Shown piece after piece: positions 54,301 to 62,257 of a stretch of DNA of 64,000 nucleotides; the stretch's first letter is position 1; each line of letters opens with the position of its first letter. Below the pieces are notes generated by a model. It ran no database searches and had not been told where the DNA came from. It was given only the letters and a program-made list of their open reading frames with translations. The translations under genes and the position numbers were made by a program. Source of the stretch: Arthrobacter sp. SDTb3-6 (GTDB taxonomy: Bacteria > Actinomycetota > Actinomycetes > Actinomycetales > Micrococcaceae); assembly GCF_013376095.1 (NCBI RefSeq), contig NZ_JAAMFN010000003.1, positions 121,179 to 185,178 on the forward strand, in the 5' to 3' direction.

Positions 54301-54898
54301 GCACGTCCGCTGGCTCCCGGAGGTGCTCGGCGCATTCGCCGGCCAGCTCCGTCACGGACCGGATGAGCGTGGACTTGGCGGCCGTGAAGTGCCGGTGGCC
54401 GCCGTCGTGGGCCTCGACGACGTCGCTGGCCAGCTGCCAGGCCTCGGCGGCGCCGAGGATGATGGCGTCACGCTCCACGCCCAGGCGCAGCCCGTAGTCG
54501 GTGACAATGCCCCCGGCGTAGGAATGGTAGGTGGAGACCTTAGGTTCCAGCGCATCCCGGGCCGTGGCGGCCGGCGCCAGTTCCACGACGCCGGAACGGG
54601 CCAGGACGCCCAGCTTGGCGAGCTGGCCCCGGATGCGCGCGGCCAGCTCGCCGGCCGCCTTGCGCGTGAACGTGACGCCGAGGATTTCCTCCGGCCGCAC
54701 CAGCCCGTTGGCCACCAGCCACACCACACGGTCCGCCATGGTGGTGGTTTTCCCGGAGCCGGCACCGGCAATGACCAGCAGCGGTTCCAGCGGCGAGGCG
54801 ATGATGGCGGCCTGTTCCTCCGTGGGCGGGGACTGGCCCAGGAGCCCGGCCAGCTCATAGGGCGTCAGGAGTGTTTCCAGGACCGTGTCAACGCTCAT
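51398..54898 (-). CDS. adnB: AdnB-like helicase-nuclease (UvrD-type motor with RecB-family nuclease)
   Basis: Lead motor-nuclease subunit of the AdnAB double-strand-break resection complex of actinobacteria. 1166 residues. Motor motifs: VIAGAGSGKTTTMADR near residue 50, VVLLDEFQDT near 280, GDPHQSIYGFRGASA, and RRLAYVAFTRARDYL near 840. The nuclease domain at the C-terminus contains GTAFHAWIEEFF, RIDAIFRDDD and the catalytic LIDWKTGK, all intact. It starts in a 4-base overlap with adnA, so the two subunits are made together. Homologue of Rv3201c by sequence type and position. Confidence 0.92.
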   Translation of the reverse strand: MSVDTVLETLLTPYELAGLLGQSPPTEEQAAIIASPLEPLLVIAGAGSGKTTTMADRVVWLVANGLVRPEEILGVTFTRKAAGELAARIRGQLAKLGVLARSGVVELAPAATARDALEPKVSTYHSYAGGIVTDYGLRLGVERDAIILGAAEAWQLASDVVEAHDGGHRHFTAAKSTLIRSVTELAGECAEHLREPADVRAELDAWVAGFEALPYVDGTAKPRTQAAERLLDVLRTRGTVVDLVQRYTEAKRRRNALDYGDMVALAARIAQDVPHAGEMERQRYKVVLLDEFQDTSHAQLQLFAQLFGGGHPVTAVGDPHQSIYGFRGASAGQLFRFPEIFRKHDGAGAPTAELTIAWRNSAHILAAANVMSAELTAAQDRKANARLAAGLTAAERAAAGPRVVVSPLREKPNAPDGEVVLARFDTSLAEAEAVAAEILDRKGDFSSRRGAQGSMTVSVLCRRRAQFATFQSVFEAHGIPYEIVGLGGLLSTPEIVDLVATLRVIADPGRSDALMRLLAGARWRIGPADLMAFADWSRYLARRRDWAAKNRLDFDAAVIEGGQAADGVPGDGGPGEPRAGAGDAAAAPEEAVVASDAVDSASLVEALDYLSADFWPESVRPLSDAARARLLALRDELRVLRTFVGDDLSTLLGVVERTMLLDIELAARPGSSIHHARRNLDAFADAAASFMQAAERADLTAFLGWLETADSEEGGLEMAAVEANPDAVQLLTVHASKGLEWDVVFVPGMNSGSFPSAKADRWTTGAKSLPWPLRGDREDLPAWDTNVPDMKGLLDNEKLFADDVKLHAEEEERRLAYVAFTRARDYLMCSATVWGSAKAPLEPSLFLAELLPLASGAVQSASLGPWADDPKEGAGNPVTAGEETAGWPYDPLNGPVIIGRTGVAARAGRRENVEASARAVLAAAAEVRDADSDALPGAPAFFAANPRWGRETAILLAQEKVESDQLRVELPPHISASRLVALGEDAGKVTRAMRRPVPAKPGMAARRGTAFHAWIEEFFGSTGQLDLDEAPGADAHVDEAYGLADMQETFRNSTWAGRIPAELEVPIETRVADVVVRGRIDAIFRDDDGSWDLIDWKTGKVPSKAQLAVRGVQLAVYRLAWSRLKGVPLEQVRAAFYYVGQDKLVRPVDLAGEEELEAIVTNAYAQ

Positions 54899-57800
54899 TC
54901 GGTGACCTGCTTTCCTTCGCGGCACAGCGGGCAGAGGGTGGGCAGAGGGCAGCCGCTGCGTTCGGTCCAGTCGGCGCCGTGCCGGGCCGGGAACGCCGCC
55001 TGCGCCATGAGGTGGGCGGCGTGCAGGACCTCGGGGGTGGCCCAGTCGTCCGGCCCCGGGGCAAGGGCAGGCTGGTCCTGGGTCTTGGCAGCCTTGGTGC
55101 CGTCGCCCAGCGGCAGCAGCGCGGCGCCGCCGGGCCGTGGCTCCGGGAGGCCCGCCGCGGCGGCCTCCGCGCGGAACGCACCGGCCAGCACGGCCGCCTG
55201 GTACGCACCCAGCTGCAGGTGGGTGGCCAGTTCGGCCTTCGTGGGCTTGTTGCGTCCGGTTTTCAGGTCCACCACCACCAGCCGGCCGGCGGCGTCCGCT
55301 TCCAGCCGGTCCACCTGGCCGCGGAGGCGCACTGTGCGCCCTTCCGTGGGGATTTCCACGTCAAAATCCAGTTCGACGCCGAGCAGGGTGCGGCCCTGCT
55401 GGCGGGCGTCGACCACGTACTGTGCCAGCTTGCCCAGCATCTCCTGGGCGCGTTCATAGTCCTTCTCCGCCTCCCAGCTTTCGCCCATGCCCAGCGAGGG
55501 CCAGCGCAGTTCCAGTTCCTCGAGGTATTCGTGCCCGGCGCCTTGGGGGAGGTGTTCGGCGATGGAGTGGATGAGCGTGCCCAGGCTGCGGGCAAAGTCC
55601 GTGGCCGCCTCTCCCCCGGCGGCCTTGACAAACCAGTTCAGCGGCGATTTCAGCACGGCCTCCACCTTCGACGGCGAGACGGTGACGGCGTCGCCGTCGG
55701 CCACGATGGGCGCCTCCGTGCTCAGCGGCAGCAGCCCCCACCACTGCGACGGGCCGGCTCCGGGGACGGATTCGGCGGCCAGTGCGGCCAGCATCCGGGC
55801 CGCTTCGGGGTCCGCGTGCATTTCCGATTCCTGGCGCAGTTCCGCCACGAGCGAGCGCAGCGTCATGGGCCGGGGCACCTGCTCCACGGGGCGGACTGGG
55901 TATTGGGACTCGCCGCCGGAATCGGTCACCGGCACGTAGGGCGCCGCGAGATCCAGGAACTGCGAGGGCTGGAGGTCGTGGCCGGAGGCCCCGGTGAGGA
56001 CGAGCAGCCGCGACGCCCGGGAGATGGCGGCGGCGAAGCTGCGCAGTTCGTCGTAGCGGACATCGCGCAGCCGCGTGGCAGGGTCCACCTGCCGTGCCGC
56101 CACGGGGCCGAGTTCGAGCACATCCACCAGGAACTGGCTGCCCAGCACCTCCCCGCGCAGGCGCGTGTTGGGCCAGACCCCTTCCTGCAGTCCGGCCACA
56201 ATCACCACCGGCCACTCCCGGCCGGCCGCGCTGGCCGGGGTCAGGATTTCCACGGCGTCGGCACGCTGGGCCCTGGCCGCGAGGGTGTCCATGGGAAGTT
56301 CCTGGCTGAGCAGGTAGTCCAGGAACTGGCGCGGGGTGGAGCCGGGCAGCTGGTCCACGTACCGCTCGGCGGTCTGGAACAACGCCATGACAGCGTCCAG
56401 GTCGCGGTCCGCACGGATGCCGGTGGGCCCTCCGCGCAACGCCTGCGCCTCCCACGTGCCCGAGCAGTCCGAGGCCTCCCACAACGCCCACAGCACCGTT
56501 TCGGCGTTGGCGCCGGGCTCCGCCACGGCCACCCTGCCGGCGGCCAGCATGGCCGCGATCCGGCCCGCGTTTTGTGCCTCCCAGCCCTGCGGGGCCAGCT
56601 TTTCCGGGACCATGAGTGCCTCGACCAGCAGTTCATCGCTGGCGCGTCCGCCGCCGGCCCCCAACTCCTGCTGCCGCAGGGCCTGCCGGAGCCGGCGCAG
56701 GTGCAGCGCGGTGGACCGGCCCAGGCGGGAGGTCAGCAGCGACACCGCCAGCTCCGCATCCAGCACCCCGGGGTCCAGCGCCGCGCCATATGCCTCCAGC
56801 AGCGGACGCACCGCCGGCTCGTCGCGGACCGGGTTCTCCGCCACGGGCACCTTGACGGGAATCCCCTGCCCGCCCAGGTAGCGCTGCAGCCCGGCCAGCG
56901 CCGAGCCCGTGCGCACGATGACGGCGATCTCGCCCAGGCGGAACCCGGCCAGGTGCTGCAGGTGCAGGATGCGTTCGGCCACCAGCCGGAGTTCGTGGAC
57001 CTCGGAGGCCACCACGTGCGCCGTGACGCTCGACGCCGGACCGCCGGCCCGGGTGCCTGCCGTGCCGGCTGCGGTTGCCGGCCCGTCTGCGGTTCCGGAA
57101 CTGTCCGCGGTTCCGGAACCGACGGGCCAGGCCAGCACGCGGGCCCGCTGGCCGCCGCGGGCCTGGGAGATCCGCTCCGCCACGGACCGCCAGGCCCCCG
57201 CCACTTCCGGCGTCATGCGGTGCGAGGTGGACAGCGTGAATTCGGTGACGGGCGCCTGCCGGCCGGACAAGGATTCCCGCAGCGTCCCGACGAGGTCCGG
57301 GCGGGCGCCGCGAAAGCCCTGCACCACGGTGTCCGGGGACGCGGTGACCAGGATGTCCTTGCCGCAGCCCACCAGGGCGATGAGCTCGTGCACCGAACGG
57401 TTGGCCTCCTGGATGTCGTCCACCAGGACCAGCTGCAGGCGGGCGCGCTCCCGGGCCAGGAATTCGGCGTCGTTCTTTAGCAACGTGGCAGCGGCCGTGA
57501 TGATCCCGGCCGGGTCAAAGGAGCCTGATTTGCCCCAATCCACCACGTCCCGGTATTCGGCATAGAGGGAGGCGGCGGCCACCCAGTCCGGCCTGCCGTT
57601 GTCCCGGCCCAGCCGTGCCAGCTCCTCCGGGGTGACGTCGTATTCAATGACACGGTCGAACAGCTGGCGGATTTCCTGGCGGAAGCCGCGTGTGTCCAGG
57701 GCCTCGGCCAGCTCGGCGGGCCAGTGTGGCGCCGTGCCGAGCCCCAGCCGGTGCCCGGTCAGCAGGTCCTTGATGATGAGGTCCTGCTCTGGGCCGCTCA

Positions 57801-58221
57801 TCAGCCGCGGCGGTCCCTCGATGTGCGGCATGCGGCCCTCCACCTTCGCCCGGCGCAGCAGGTCAAAGGCGTACGAGGACCAGGTCCGTGCCGGGGAGGT
57901 GCTCAGGCTCCTGGTGAGGCGGGCGCTAAAGGCGTTGCGCAGCCGCGCGGCAGCCAGCCGCGACGGGGCCAGCAGGAGGGCGCCGGCGGGGTCGACGCCG
58001 TCGTGTTCCATCCGCTTGACGGCGGCCTCCACCAGCACGGTGGACTTGCCCGTGCCCGGCGCGCCCCAGATGAGAACCGGTCCGGATCCCCGGCCCAGCC
58101 CCACCACCGGCTCCTGGTCGGGACTCAGGACCGGTGCCGCCTGCAACGACGCCGTGGGCGCCACGAGGGTCAGGCGGGGCAGCTGGGGCCGGGGAGCACG
58201 GGACGGGACGGGTGAACTCAT
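54895..58221 (-). CDS. adnA: AdnA-like helicase-nuclease subunit
   Basis: Second subunit of AdnAB, 1108 residues. The N-terminal motor has Walker A GAPGTGKST near residue 55, Walker B LVDDIQEANRS near 305, and a long helicase region to about 800. The RecB-like nuclease has GTLIHSIAEHLP, RGQVDRLEADAAG and VVDLKTGRNKPTKAE with the D...DxK residues intact. The Fe-S site of this family appears altered: the C-terminus has three Cys in CPLPTLCPLC, but the upstream Cys normally in a CPLRW-type segment is Ser-Pro-Leu-Asn. Its start overlaps the ATL gene stop by 4 bases. Homologue of Rv3202c by position. Confidence 0.9.
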   Translation of the reverse strand: MSSPVPSRAPRPQLPRLTLVAPTASLQAAPVLSPDQEPVVGLGRGSGPVLIWGAPGTGKSTVLVEAAVKRMEHDGVDPAGALLLAPSRLAAARLRNAFSARLTRSLSTSPARTWSSYAFDLLRRAKVEGRMPHIEGPPRLMSGPEQDLIIKDLLTGHRLGLGTAPHWPAELAEALDTRGFRQEIRQLFDRVIEYDVTPEELARLGRDNGRPDWVAAASLYAEYRDVVDWGKSGSFDPAGIITAAATLLKNDAEFLARERARLQLVLVDDIQEANRSVHELIALVGCGKDILVTASPDTVVQGFRGARPDLVGTLRESLSGRQAPVTEFTLSTSHRMTPEVAGAWRSVAERISQARGGQRARVLAWPVGSGTADSSGTADGPATAAGTAGTRAGGPASSVTAHVVASEVHELRLVAERILHLQHLAGFRLGEIAVIVRTGSALAGLQRYLGGQGIPVKVPVAENPVRDEPAVRPLLEAYGAALDPGVLDAELAVSLLTSRLGRSTALHLRRLRQALRQQELGAGGGRASDELLVEALMVPEKLAPQGWEAQNAGRIAAMLAAGRVAVAEPGANAETVLWALWEASDCSGTWEAQALRGGPTGIRADRDLDAVMALFQTAERYVDQLPGSTPRQFLDYLLSQELPMDTLAARAQRADAVEILTPASAAGREWPVVIVAGLQEGVWPNTRLRGEVLGSQFLVDVLELGPVAARQVDPATRLRDVRYDELRSFAAAISRASRLLVLTGASGHDLQPSQFLDLAAPYVPVTDSGGESQYPVRPVEQVPRPMTLRSLVAELRQESEMHADPEAARMLAALAAESVPGAGPSQWWGLLPLSTEAPIVADGDAVTVSPSKVEAVLKSPLNWFVKAAGGEAATDFARSLGTLIHSIAEHLPQGAGHEYLEELELRWPSLGMGESWEAEKDYERAQEMLGKLAQYVVDARQQGRTLLGVELDFDVEIPTEGRTVRLRGQVDRLEADAAGRLVVVDLKTGRNKPTKAELATHLQLGAYQAAVLAGAFRAEAAAAGLPEPRPGGAALLPLGDGTKAAKTQDQPALAPGPDDWATPEVLHAAHLMAQAAFPARHGADWTERSGCPLPTLCPLCREGKQVTE

Positions 58222-58643
58222 GCCCCCAGTCCATCACGGGGCTCCGACATTGCCCCTGCAGGGTCCGACGGCGGCCCTTCCGCGGCGTGCAGCCGCGCGG
58301 CCACGGCGTCGATCCTGTCAAGATCGTCGTTCCCCGGGTTCCAGCGGGCTGCCGCCATGTCCACCCGCCACGAGGGATGTTGGCCACGGGTCTCGCCGTG
58401 CAGCCGGGTTGATTCCTCGCGGTAGTGGACCAGTGCGGTGGCCTCATGGCACAGCGGCGGCTGCCCGGCGGCCCGGACCACCCGCCACCAGGGCACGGCC
58501 GAGCCGTGGGTCGACATGACGGCCCCCACCTGCCGGGGGCCGCCGCGTTCCAGCAGGGCGGCAATGTCGCCATAGGAGAGAACGTGCCCGGCGGGGATCA
58601 GTTCCACCACGTCCAGGACCGCTTCAACATACTCAGCTCGCAT
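58218..58643 (-). CDS. Alkyltransferase-like protein (ATL), MGMT family
   Basis: A 141-residue protein with the DNA-binding fold of O6-alkylguanine-DNA alkyltransferase (IPAGHVLSYGDIAALL ... RQVGAVMSTHGSAVPWWRVV). The reactive Cys of PCHRV is replaced by Trp (PWWRV), so it cannot transfer alkyl groups; ATL proteins bind alkylated bases and call nucleotide excision repair. The C-terminal 50 residues are an actinobacterial extension. ATG 58643 lies six bases after TACGCT, the leaderless pattern. It is the first gene of the ATL-adnA-adnB operon. Confidence 0.9.
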   Translation of the reverse strand: MRAEYVEAVLDVVELIPAGHVLSYGDIAALLERGGPRQVGAVMSTHGSAVPWWRVVRAAGQPPLCHEATALVHYREESTRLHGETRGQHPSWRVDMAAARWNPGNDDLDRIDAVAARLHAAEGPPSDPAGAMSEPRDGLGA

Positions 58644-58727
58644 GGCTCAAGCGTAGTTCTCCACAGCCCCGCCCGGCGCGGCGCCTGCGTGGGCCTGGAT
58701 GTCGGGGGCAGGCGGTAGCGTTGGGGC

Positions 58728-59450
58728 ATGACTAGCTGGAACATGCACCCACGGGCCGCGTTTGACTTGGAGACAACCGGCAAGGACCCCCGCGAGGCCC
58801 GGATCGTGACCGCTTCCATCGTGGTGGTGGACGAATCCGGTGCCGTGGCGGACACCCACGAGTGGCTGGCGGACCCGGGGGTGGAGATCCCCGAGGAGGC
58901 CGCGGCCATCCACGGCGTCAGCACGGAGCAGGCCCGTGCCAACGGCAGGCCCGTGGATGAGGTCACGGCAGAGATCGGCGCCGTCCTGGCCACATTGTTC
59001 CAAAACAACATTCCCGTCATCGCCTTCAACGCCAGCTATGACTTCACGGTGCTGGCCAACGAGGCACGCCGCTACGGCCTGGCGGCCATCACGCCGGCAC
59101 CGGTGATCGATCCCTTCATCTGCAACAAGCACGTGGACAGGTTCCGCAAGGGCAGCCGCACGCTGGTGGCCCTGTGTGAGGAGTACGGCATCACGCTCGA
59201 CGACGCCCACACTTCCGCAGCCGATGCCGAGGCCACGCTCCGGCTGGCCGACGCACTGGCCGCCAAATACAGTGCCCTGCGGCTGGAACTGCCCGAGCTG
59301 CACGCCGCGCAGGTGGTCTGGGCCCGCGATCAGGCCGCCGACTTCCAGAAATACCTGCGCCGGGTCAAGGACCCGGCCGCTGTCATTGAGGGCGGCTGGC
59401 CCGTGCTGCCCGGGAACATGTCGGGCGGCGTTGCCGGCGGTGCCGCCTGA
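58728..59450 (+). CDS. DEDDh 3'-5' exonuclease (DnaQ family)
   Basis: A 240-residue exonuclease. Exo I is AAFDLETTGKDP (Asp and Glu at residues 13 and 15), Exo II AFNASYDFTVLANE with its Asp, and Exo III AHTSAADAEATLRLADAL with His and Asp, so all five DEDDh residues are present. It resembles stand-alone DNA polymerase III epsilon-like proteins that process 3' ends in repair. The ATG lies six bases after TAGCGT and is divergent from the ATL operon, whose -10 box is 60 bases away. Shared control with AdnAB is possible. Confidence 0.9.
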   Translation: MTSWNMHPRAAFDLETTGKDPREARIVTASIVVVDESGAVADTHEWLADPGVEIPEEAAAIHGVSTEQARANGRPVDEVTAEIGAVLATLFQNNIPVIAFNASYDFTVLANEARRYGLAAITPAPVIDPFICNKHVDRFRKGSRTLVALCEEYGITLDDAHTSAADAEATLRLADALAAKYSALRLELPELHAAQVVWARDQAADFQKYLRRVKDPAAVIEGGWPVLPGNMSGGVAGGAA

Positions 59451-59586
59451 GCACCATGGCCTAAATCACACTGGAAGTGGGCGGCCGCCGCCGCCTTGCC
59501 TGCACGGCAATCCTGCGGCACGGGAACGGACAGCACCGGGCGGTGCCGCCCATCACGGCCGATGGTCCGCCACTTCTTCCGCCGCC

Positions 59587-59630
59587 GGCGCATTTATGAC
59601 GCATTTGTTCGCACACGCCATAAATGCGCC
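59587..59630. promoter_or_regulatory. Perfect inverted repeat upstream of the amino acid ABC operon
   Basis: GGCGCATTTATG (59587-59598) and CATAAATGCGCC (59619-59630) are exact complements of 12 bases with a 20-base spacer that contains another CGCATTTG. It ends 8 bases before a CATAAT box (59639-59644), a likely -10, so a bound protein would cover the -35 region. Confidence 0.6.
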
Positions 59631-59648
59631 CCGGATGACATAATTTAG

Positions 59649-59716
59649 TTTCGCGGGTTGAGCTCTGCTATGCCACTTGTGCGAGTCCCTGCAGGAGCTC
59701 CCCGCGACCCGTGAAA
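59649..59716 (+). promoter_or_regulatory. Structured 5' leader of the amino acid ABC operon
   Basis: TTTCGCGGGT pairs with ACCCGTGAAA (one G-U pair), and inside it GAGCTC at 59660 pairs with GAGCTC at 59695. The hairpin would start at or near the first transcribed base after CATAAT and ends 53 bases before the first gene. It encloses a 14-codon ORF (59670-59714). No known riboswitch class is recognised. The rest of the 319-base gap between 59451 and 59769 shows no gene. Confidence 0.5.
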
Positions 59717-59769
59717 CCCAGCCGCCGTCTTTCGTCGATGCTGGCAACTGCAATGAAAGTGAACGCTTG

Positions 59770-60702
59770 ATGAAGAAATCAGCCCTGAAGTGGCTCACCA
59801 CCGTGCCCGTGGCGGTAGCACTGGCCTTCTCGCTGGCCGCGTGCGGCGGCGGCACCGGTGCCACCAGCTCCGGCAAGCCCACGAACGCCCTGGCCGGCAG
59901 CGACCAGCAGTCCCTGGACAAGTACACCACCAAGGACGTCACCCCCCTGGACAAGATTGACACGTCCAAGCTGGGCCTGATCACCCCCGGCACCATCACC
60001 GTTGGCACGCTCTCCGACGCCCCGCCGAACATCTTCATTGACAAGAGCGGCAAGTTCACCGGCTACGACAACGAGCTGCTGCGCGCCATGGCGGCCAAGC
60101 TCAAGCTGAAGGTCGAGTTCAAGTCCACCGACTTCTCCGCCCTTCTCTCCCAGGTTGCCAACAAGCAGTTCGACGTCGGATCCTCCTCGATCTCCACCAC
60201 CGACCTGCGCCGCAAGACCGTGGGATTCACGAACGGCTACGACTTTGGCTACATGGCCGTCGTCGCCAAGAAGGACTCGGCCATCAAGGGCTTCAAGGAC
60301 CTCAGCTCCAAGACACGCATCGCCGTGGTCCAGGGCACCGTCCAGGACGACTACGTCACCAACACGCTCAAGCTGGACCCGGTCCGCTTCTCGGACTACA
60401 ACACCGCCTACGCCAACCTGAAGAACGGCCAGGTTGACGCCTGGGTGGCCCCCTCACAGCAGGCCACCGGCCAGGTCAAGGCCGGCGACGGCATCGCCAT
60501 CGTGGAGTCCGTGGTCAACACCCAGAACTTCACCGCCTACGCCGTCAGCCCGAGCAACAAGCCGCTTATCAATGCCTTGAATTCGGCCTTGGATGCCGTG
60601 ATCGACGACGGCACATGGGCCAAGCTGACCAAGCAGTGGTACCCGGACCGCACGACGCCCAAGAACTGGACGCCCGGTTCAAAGGCCGCCAAGCTCTCCT
60701 AA
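59770..60702 (+). CDS. Polar amino acid ABC transporter, substrate-binding lipoprotein
   Basis: A 310-residue extracellular solute-binding protein of family 3. A signal peptide with lipobox SLAAC anchors it to the membrane. The mature domain begins near GTITVGTLSDAPPNIFIDKSG, followed by FTGYDNELLRAMAAKLKLKVEF and the SSSISTTDLRRKTVGFTNGYDF region, typical of glutamine/cystine/arginine binders. The Arg in DLRRK and Asp in GQVDAWV are likely ligand contacts. The ATG at 59770 gives a normal signal peptide. It leads a three-gene operon. The exact amino acid cannot be deduced. Confidence 0.9.
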   Translation: MKKSALKWLTTVPVAVALAFSLAACGGGTGATSSGKPTNALAGSDQQSLDKYTTKDVTPLDKIDTSKLGLITPGTITVGTLSDAPPNIFIDKSGKFTGYDNELLRAMAAKLKLKVEFKSTDFSALLSQVANKQFDVGSSSISTTDLRRKTVGFTNGYDFGYMAVVAKKDSAIKGFKDLSSKTRIAVVQGTVQDDYVTNTLKLDPVRFSDYNTAYANLKNGQVDAWVAPSQQATGQVKAGDGIAIVESVVNTQNFTAYAVSPSNKPLINALNSALDAVIDDGTWAKLTKQWYPDRTTPKNWTPGSKAAKLS

Positions 60703-60713
60703 GGAGTCCATGA

Positions 60714-61472
60714 GTGGACGCATTCCAGCAGTTCCTTAAAACATTCTTCGACTGGCAGGCCATGGGGGACGTTGTCCCGCAGATGCTCACGGTCGGCCTG
60801 CCCAACACGCTGATCCTCGCGGCGGCCTCCGCCGTGCTCGGTTCCATCCTGGGGCTGGTGCTGGCGGTCATGGGAATATCCCGCAACGCTGCACCACGGT
60901 GGATCGCGCGAATCTATACGGATATTTTCCGCGGCCTGCCGGCCATCCTGGTCATCGTGGTCATCGGCATTGGTCTTGGACCGATCATCCGCCAGACAAC
61001 GGGCATCACCAGCCCGTTCCCCCTGGCGATCTTTGCCCTGACCCTGATGGCGGCGGCCTACATCGGCGAGATTTTCCGTTCGGGCATCCAGAGTGTTGAC
61101 AAGGGACAGCTGGAAGCTTCCCGGGCCTTGGGGTTCAGCTACACCTCGTCCATGGTCCTGGTGGTCATTCCGCAGGGCATCCGGCGCGTGTTGCCGGCCC
61201 TGGTGAACCAGTTGATCGCCCTGATCAAGGACTCGTCCCTGATCTACCTGCTCGGCGTGACCACAGGCCAGCGGGAGATCTACCGTGTGGCCAATGACTA
61301 TGCCGCCAATTCCGGCAACATGTCACCCTTGATCGCCGCCGGCCTGCTGTACCTGTGCCTGACCATCCCGCTGACGCACCTGGTGAACTTCATGGACAAG
61401 CGGATGCGTGAGGGCAAGGCCGCCAAGGTCGAACCCGACGAAGCCGCAGCACTAGTTGGAAAGGGGGCCTGA
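60714..61472 (+). CDS. Polar amino acid ABC transporter, permease
   Basis: A 252-residue His/Glu/Gln/Arg/opine-type permease with five predicted helices. The [22 protein letters not shown] start, [14 protein letters not shown] and the EAA loop [32 protein letters not shown] are standard. [11 protein letters not shown] is another family marker. It starts with GTG 11 bases after the binding-protein stop, with AAGGAG upstream. A single permease suggests a homodimeric channel. Confidence 0.92.
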   Translation: MDAFQQFLKTFFDWQAMGDVVPQMLTVGLPNTLILAAASAVLGSILGLVLAVMGISRNAAPRWIARIYTDIFRGLPAILVIVVIGIGLGPIIRQTTGITSPFPLAIFALTLMAAAYIGEIFRSGIQSVDKGQLEASRALGFSYTSSMVLVVIPQGIRRVLPALVNQLIALIKDSSLIYLLGVTTGQREIYRVANDYAANSGNMSPLIAAGLLYLCLTIPLTHLVNFMDKRMREGKAAKVEPDEAAALVGKGA

Positions 61473-61476
61473 GCCC

Positions 61477-62214
61477 ATGAGTGAATTCCAGTCAGGGTCC
61501 CTGACCGCCAGGAACATCCACCTGGCCTTTGGCTCCAACAAGGTGCTGCGCGGGATTGACCTGCATGTCCCCCAGGGCACCACGTCCTCCGTGATTGGCC
61601 CCTCGGGGTCCGGCAAGTCCACCTTGCTGCGCGTCATGAACCGCCTGATCGAACCGGACCAGGGGGACATCCTGCTCGACGGCCGCTCAGTCCTGGCGGA
61701 CAGCCCGGATGAACTCCGGCGTCGCATTGGCATGGTGTTCCAGCAGTTCAACCTGTTCCCGCACAAGACCGTGGCGGACAACGTTTCACTGGCATTGAAC
61801 AAGCTGCGCCGGATGCCCAAGGACCAGGCGAGGGCCAAGGCGTTGGAGCAGCTGGACATGGTGGGCCTGAAACACAAGGCCGACGCCCGCCCGGGAAACC
61901 TGTCCGGCGGCCAGCAGCAGCGCGTGGCCATTGCCCGTGCATTGGCCATGGAGCCTGAGGTGATGTTCTTTGACGAGGCCACCTCCGCGCTGGACCCGGA
62001 ACTGGTCAAGGGCGTCCTGGCGCTCATGACGGACCTGTCCAAGGCCGGCATGACCATGGTGGTGGTGACGCACGAGATGGGCTTCAGCCGCAACGTCTCC
62101 GACACCGTTACGTTCATGGACGGCGGCGTGGTGGTGGAGACCGGCTCCCCCGACGAGCTGTTCAGCGCACCCAAGACAGAGCGCCTGAAAGGCTTCCTCT
62201 CCGACGTCCTGTAG
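61477..62214 (+). CDS. Polar amino acid ABC transporter, ATP-binding protein
   Basis: A 245-residue ATPase of the GlnQ/HisP type. Walker A is [15 protein letters not shown] near residue 40, the Q-loop [11 protein letters not shown], the signature [15 protein letters not shown] near 150, Walker [16 protein letters not shown] and the switch His in VVTHEMGF. It follows the permease by 4 bases. It is the last gene of the operon; a terminator hairpin lies directly downstream. Confidence 0.93.
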   Translation: MSEFQSGSLTARNIHLAFGSNKVLRGIDLHVPQGTTSSVIGPSGSGKSTLLRVMNRLIEPDQGDILLDGRSVLADSPDELRRRIGMVFQQFNLFPHKTVADNVSLALNKLRRMPKDQARAKALEQLDMVGLKHKADARPGNLSGGQQQRVAIARALAMEPEVMFFDEATSALDPELVKGVLALMTDLSKAGMTMVVVTHEMGFSRNVSDTVTFMDGGVVVETGSPDELFSAPKTERLKGFLSDVL

Positions 62215-62219
62215 GCCCG

Positions 62220-62252
62220 CGGTGTGGGCAGCCCCAGGGCCCGCCCACACCG
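62220..62252. terminator. Hairpin between the ABC operon and the molybdenum oxidoreductase
   Basis: A perfect 10-base stem (CGGTGTGGGC and its complement) encloses 13 GC-rich bases. It begins 6 bases after the ATP-binding protein stop and ends 5 bases before the stop codon of the convergent gene, so it can terminate both. Confidence 0.7.
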
Positions 62253-62257
62253 TGCCG

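Noticed and set aside
54871..57480. A plus-strand open frame of 869 codons
   Set aside because: It is antisense to adnA and part of adnB, is rich in Gly, Arg, Gln and His as expected for a high-GC shadow frame, and shows no family motif.
59649..59769. SAM-type riboswitch
   Set aside because: A GCTGGCAACTGC stretch recalls SAM riboswitches, but the other conserved cores and the pseudoknot pattern of SAM-I or SAM-IV are missing.
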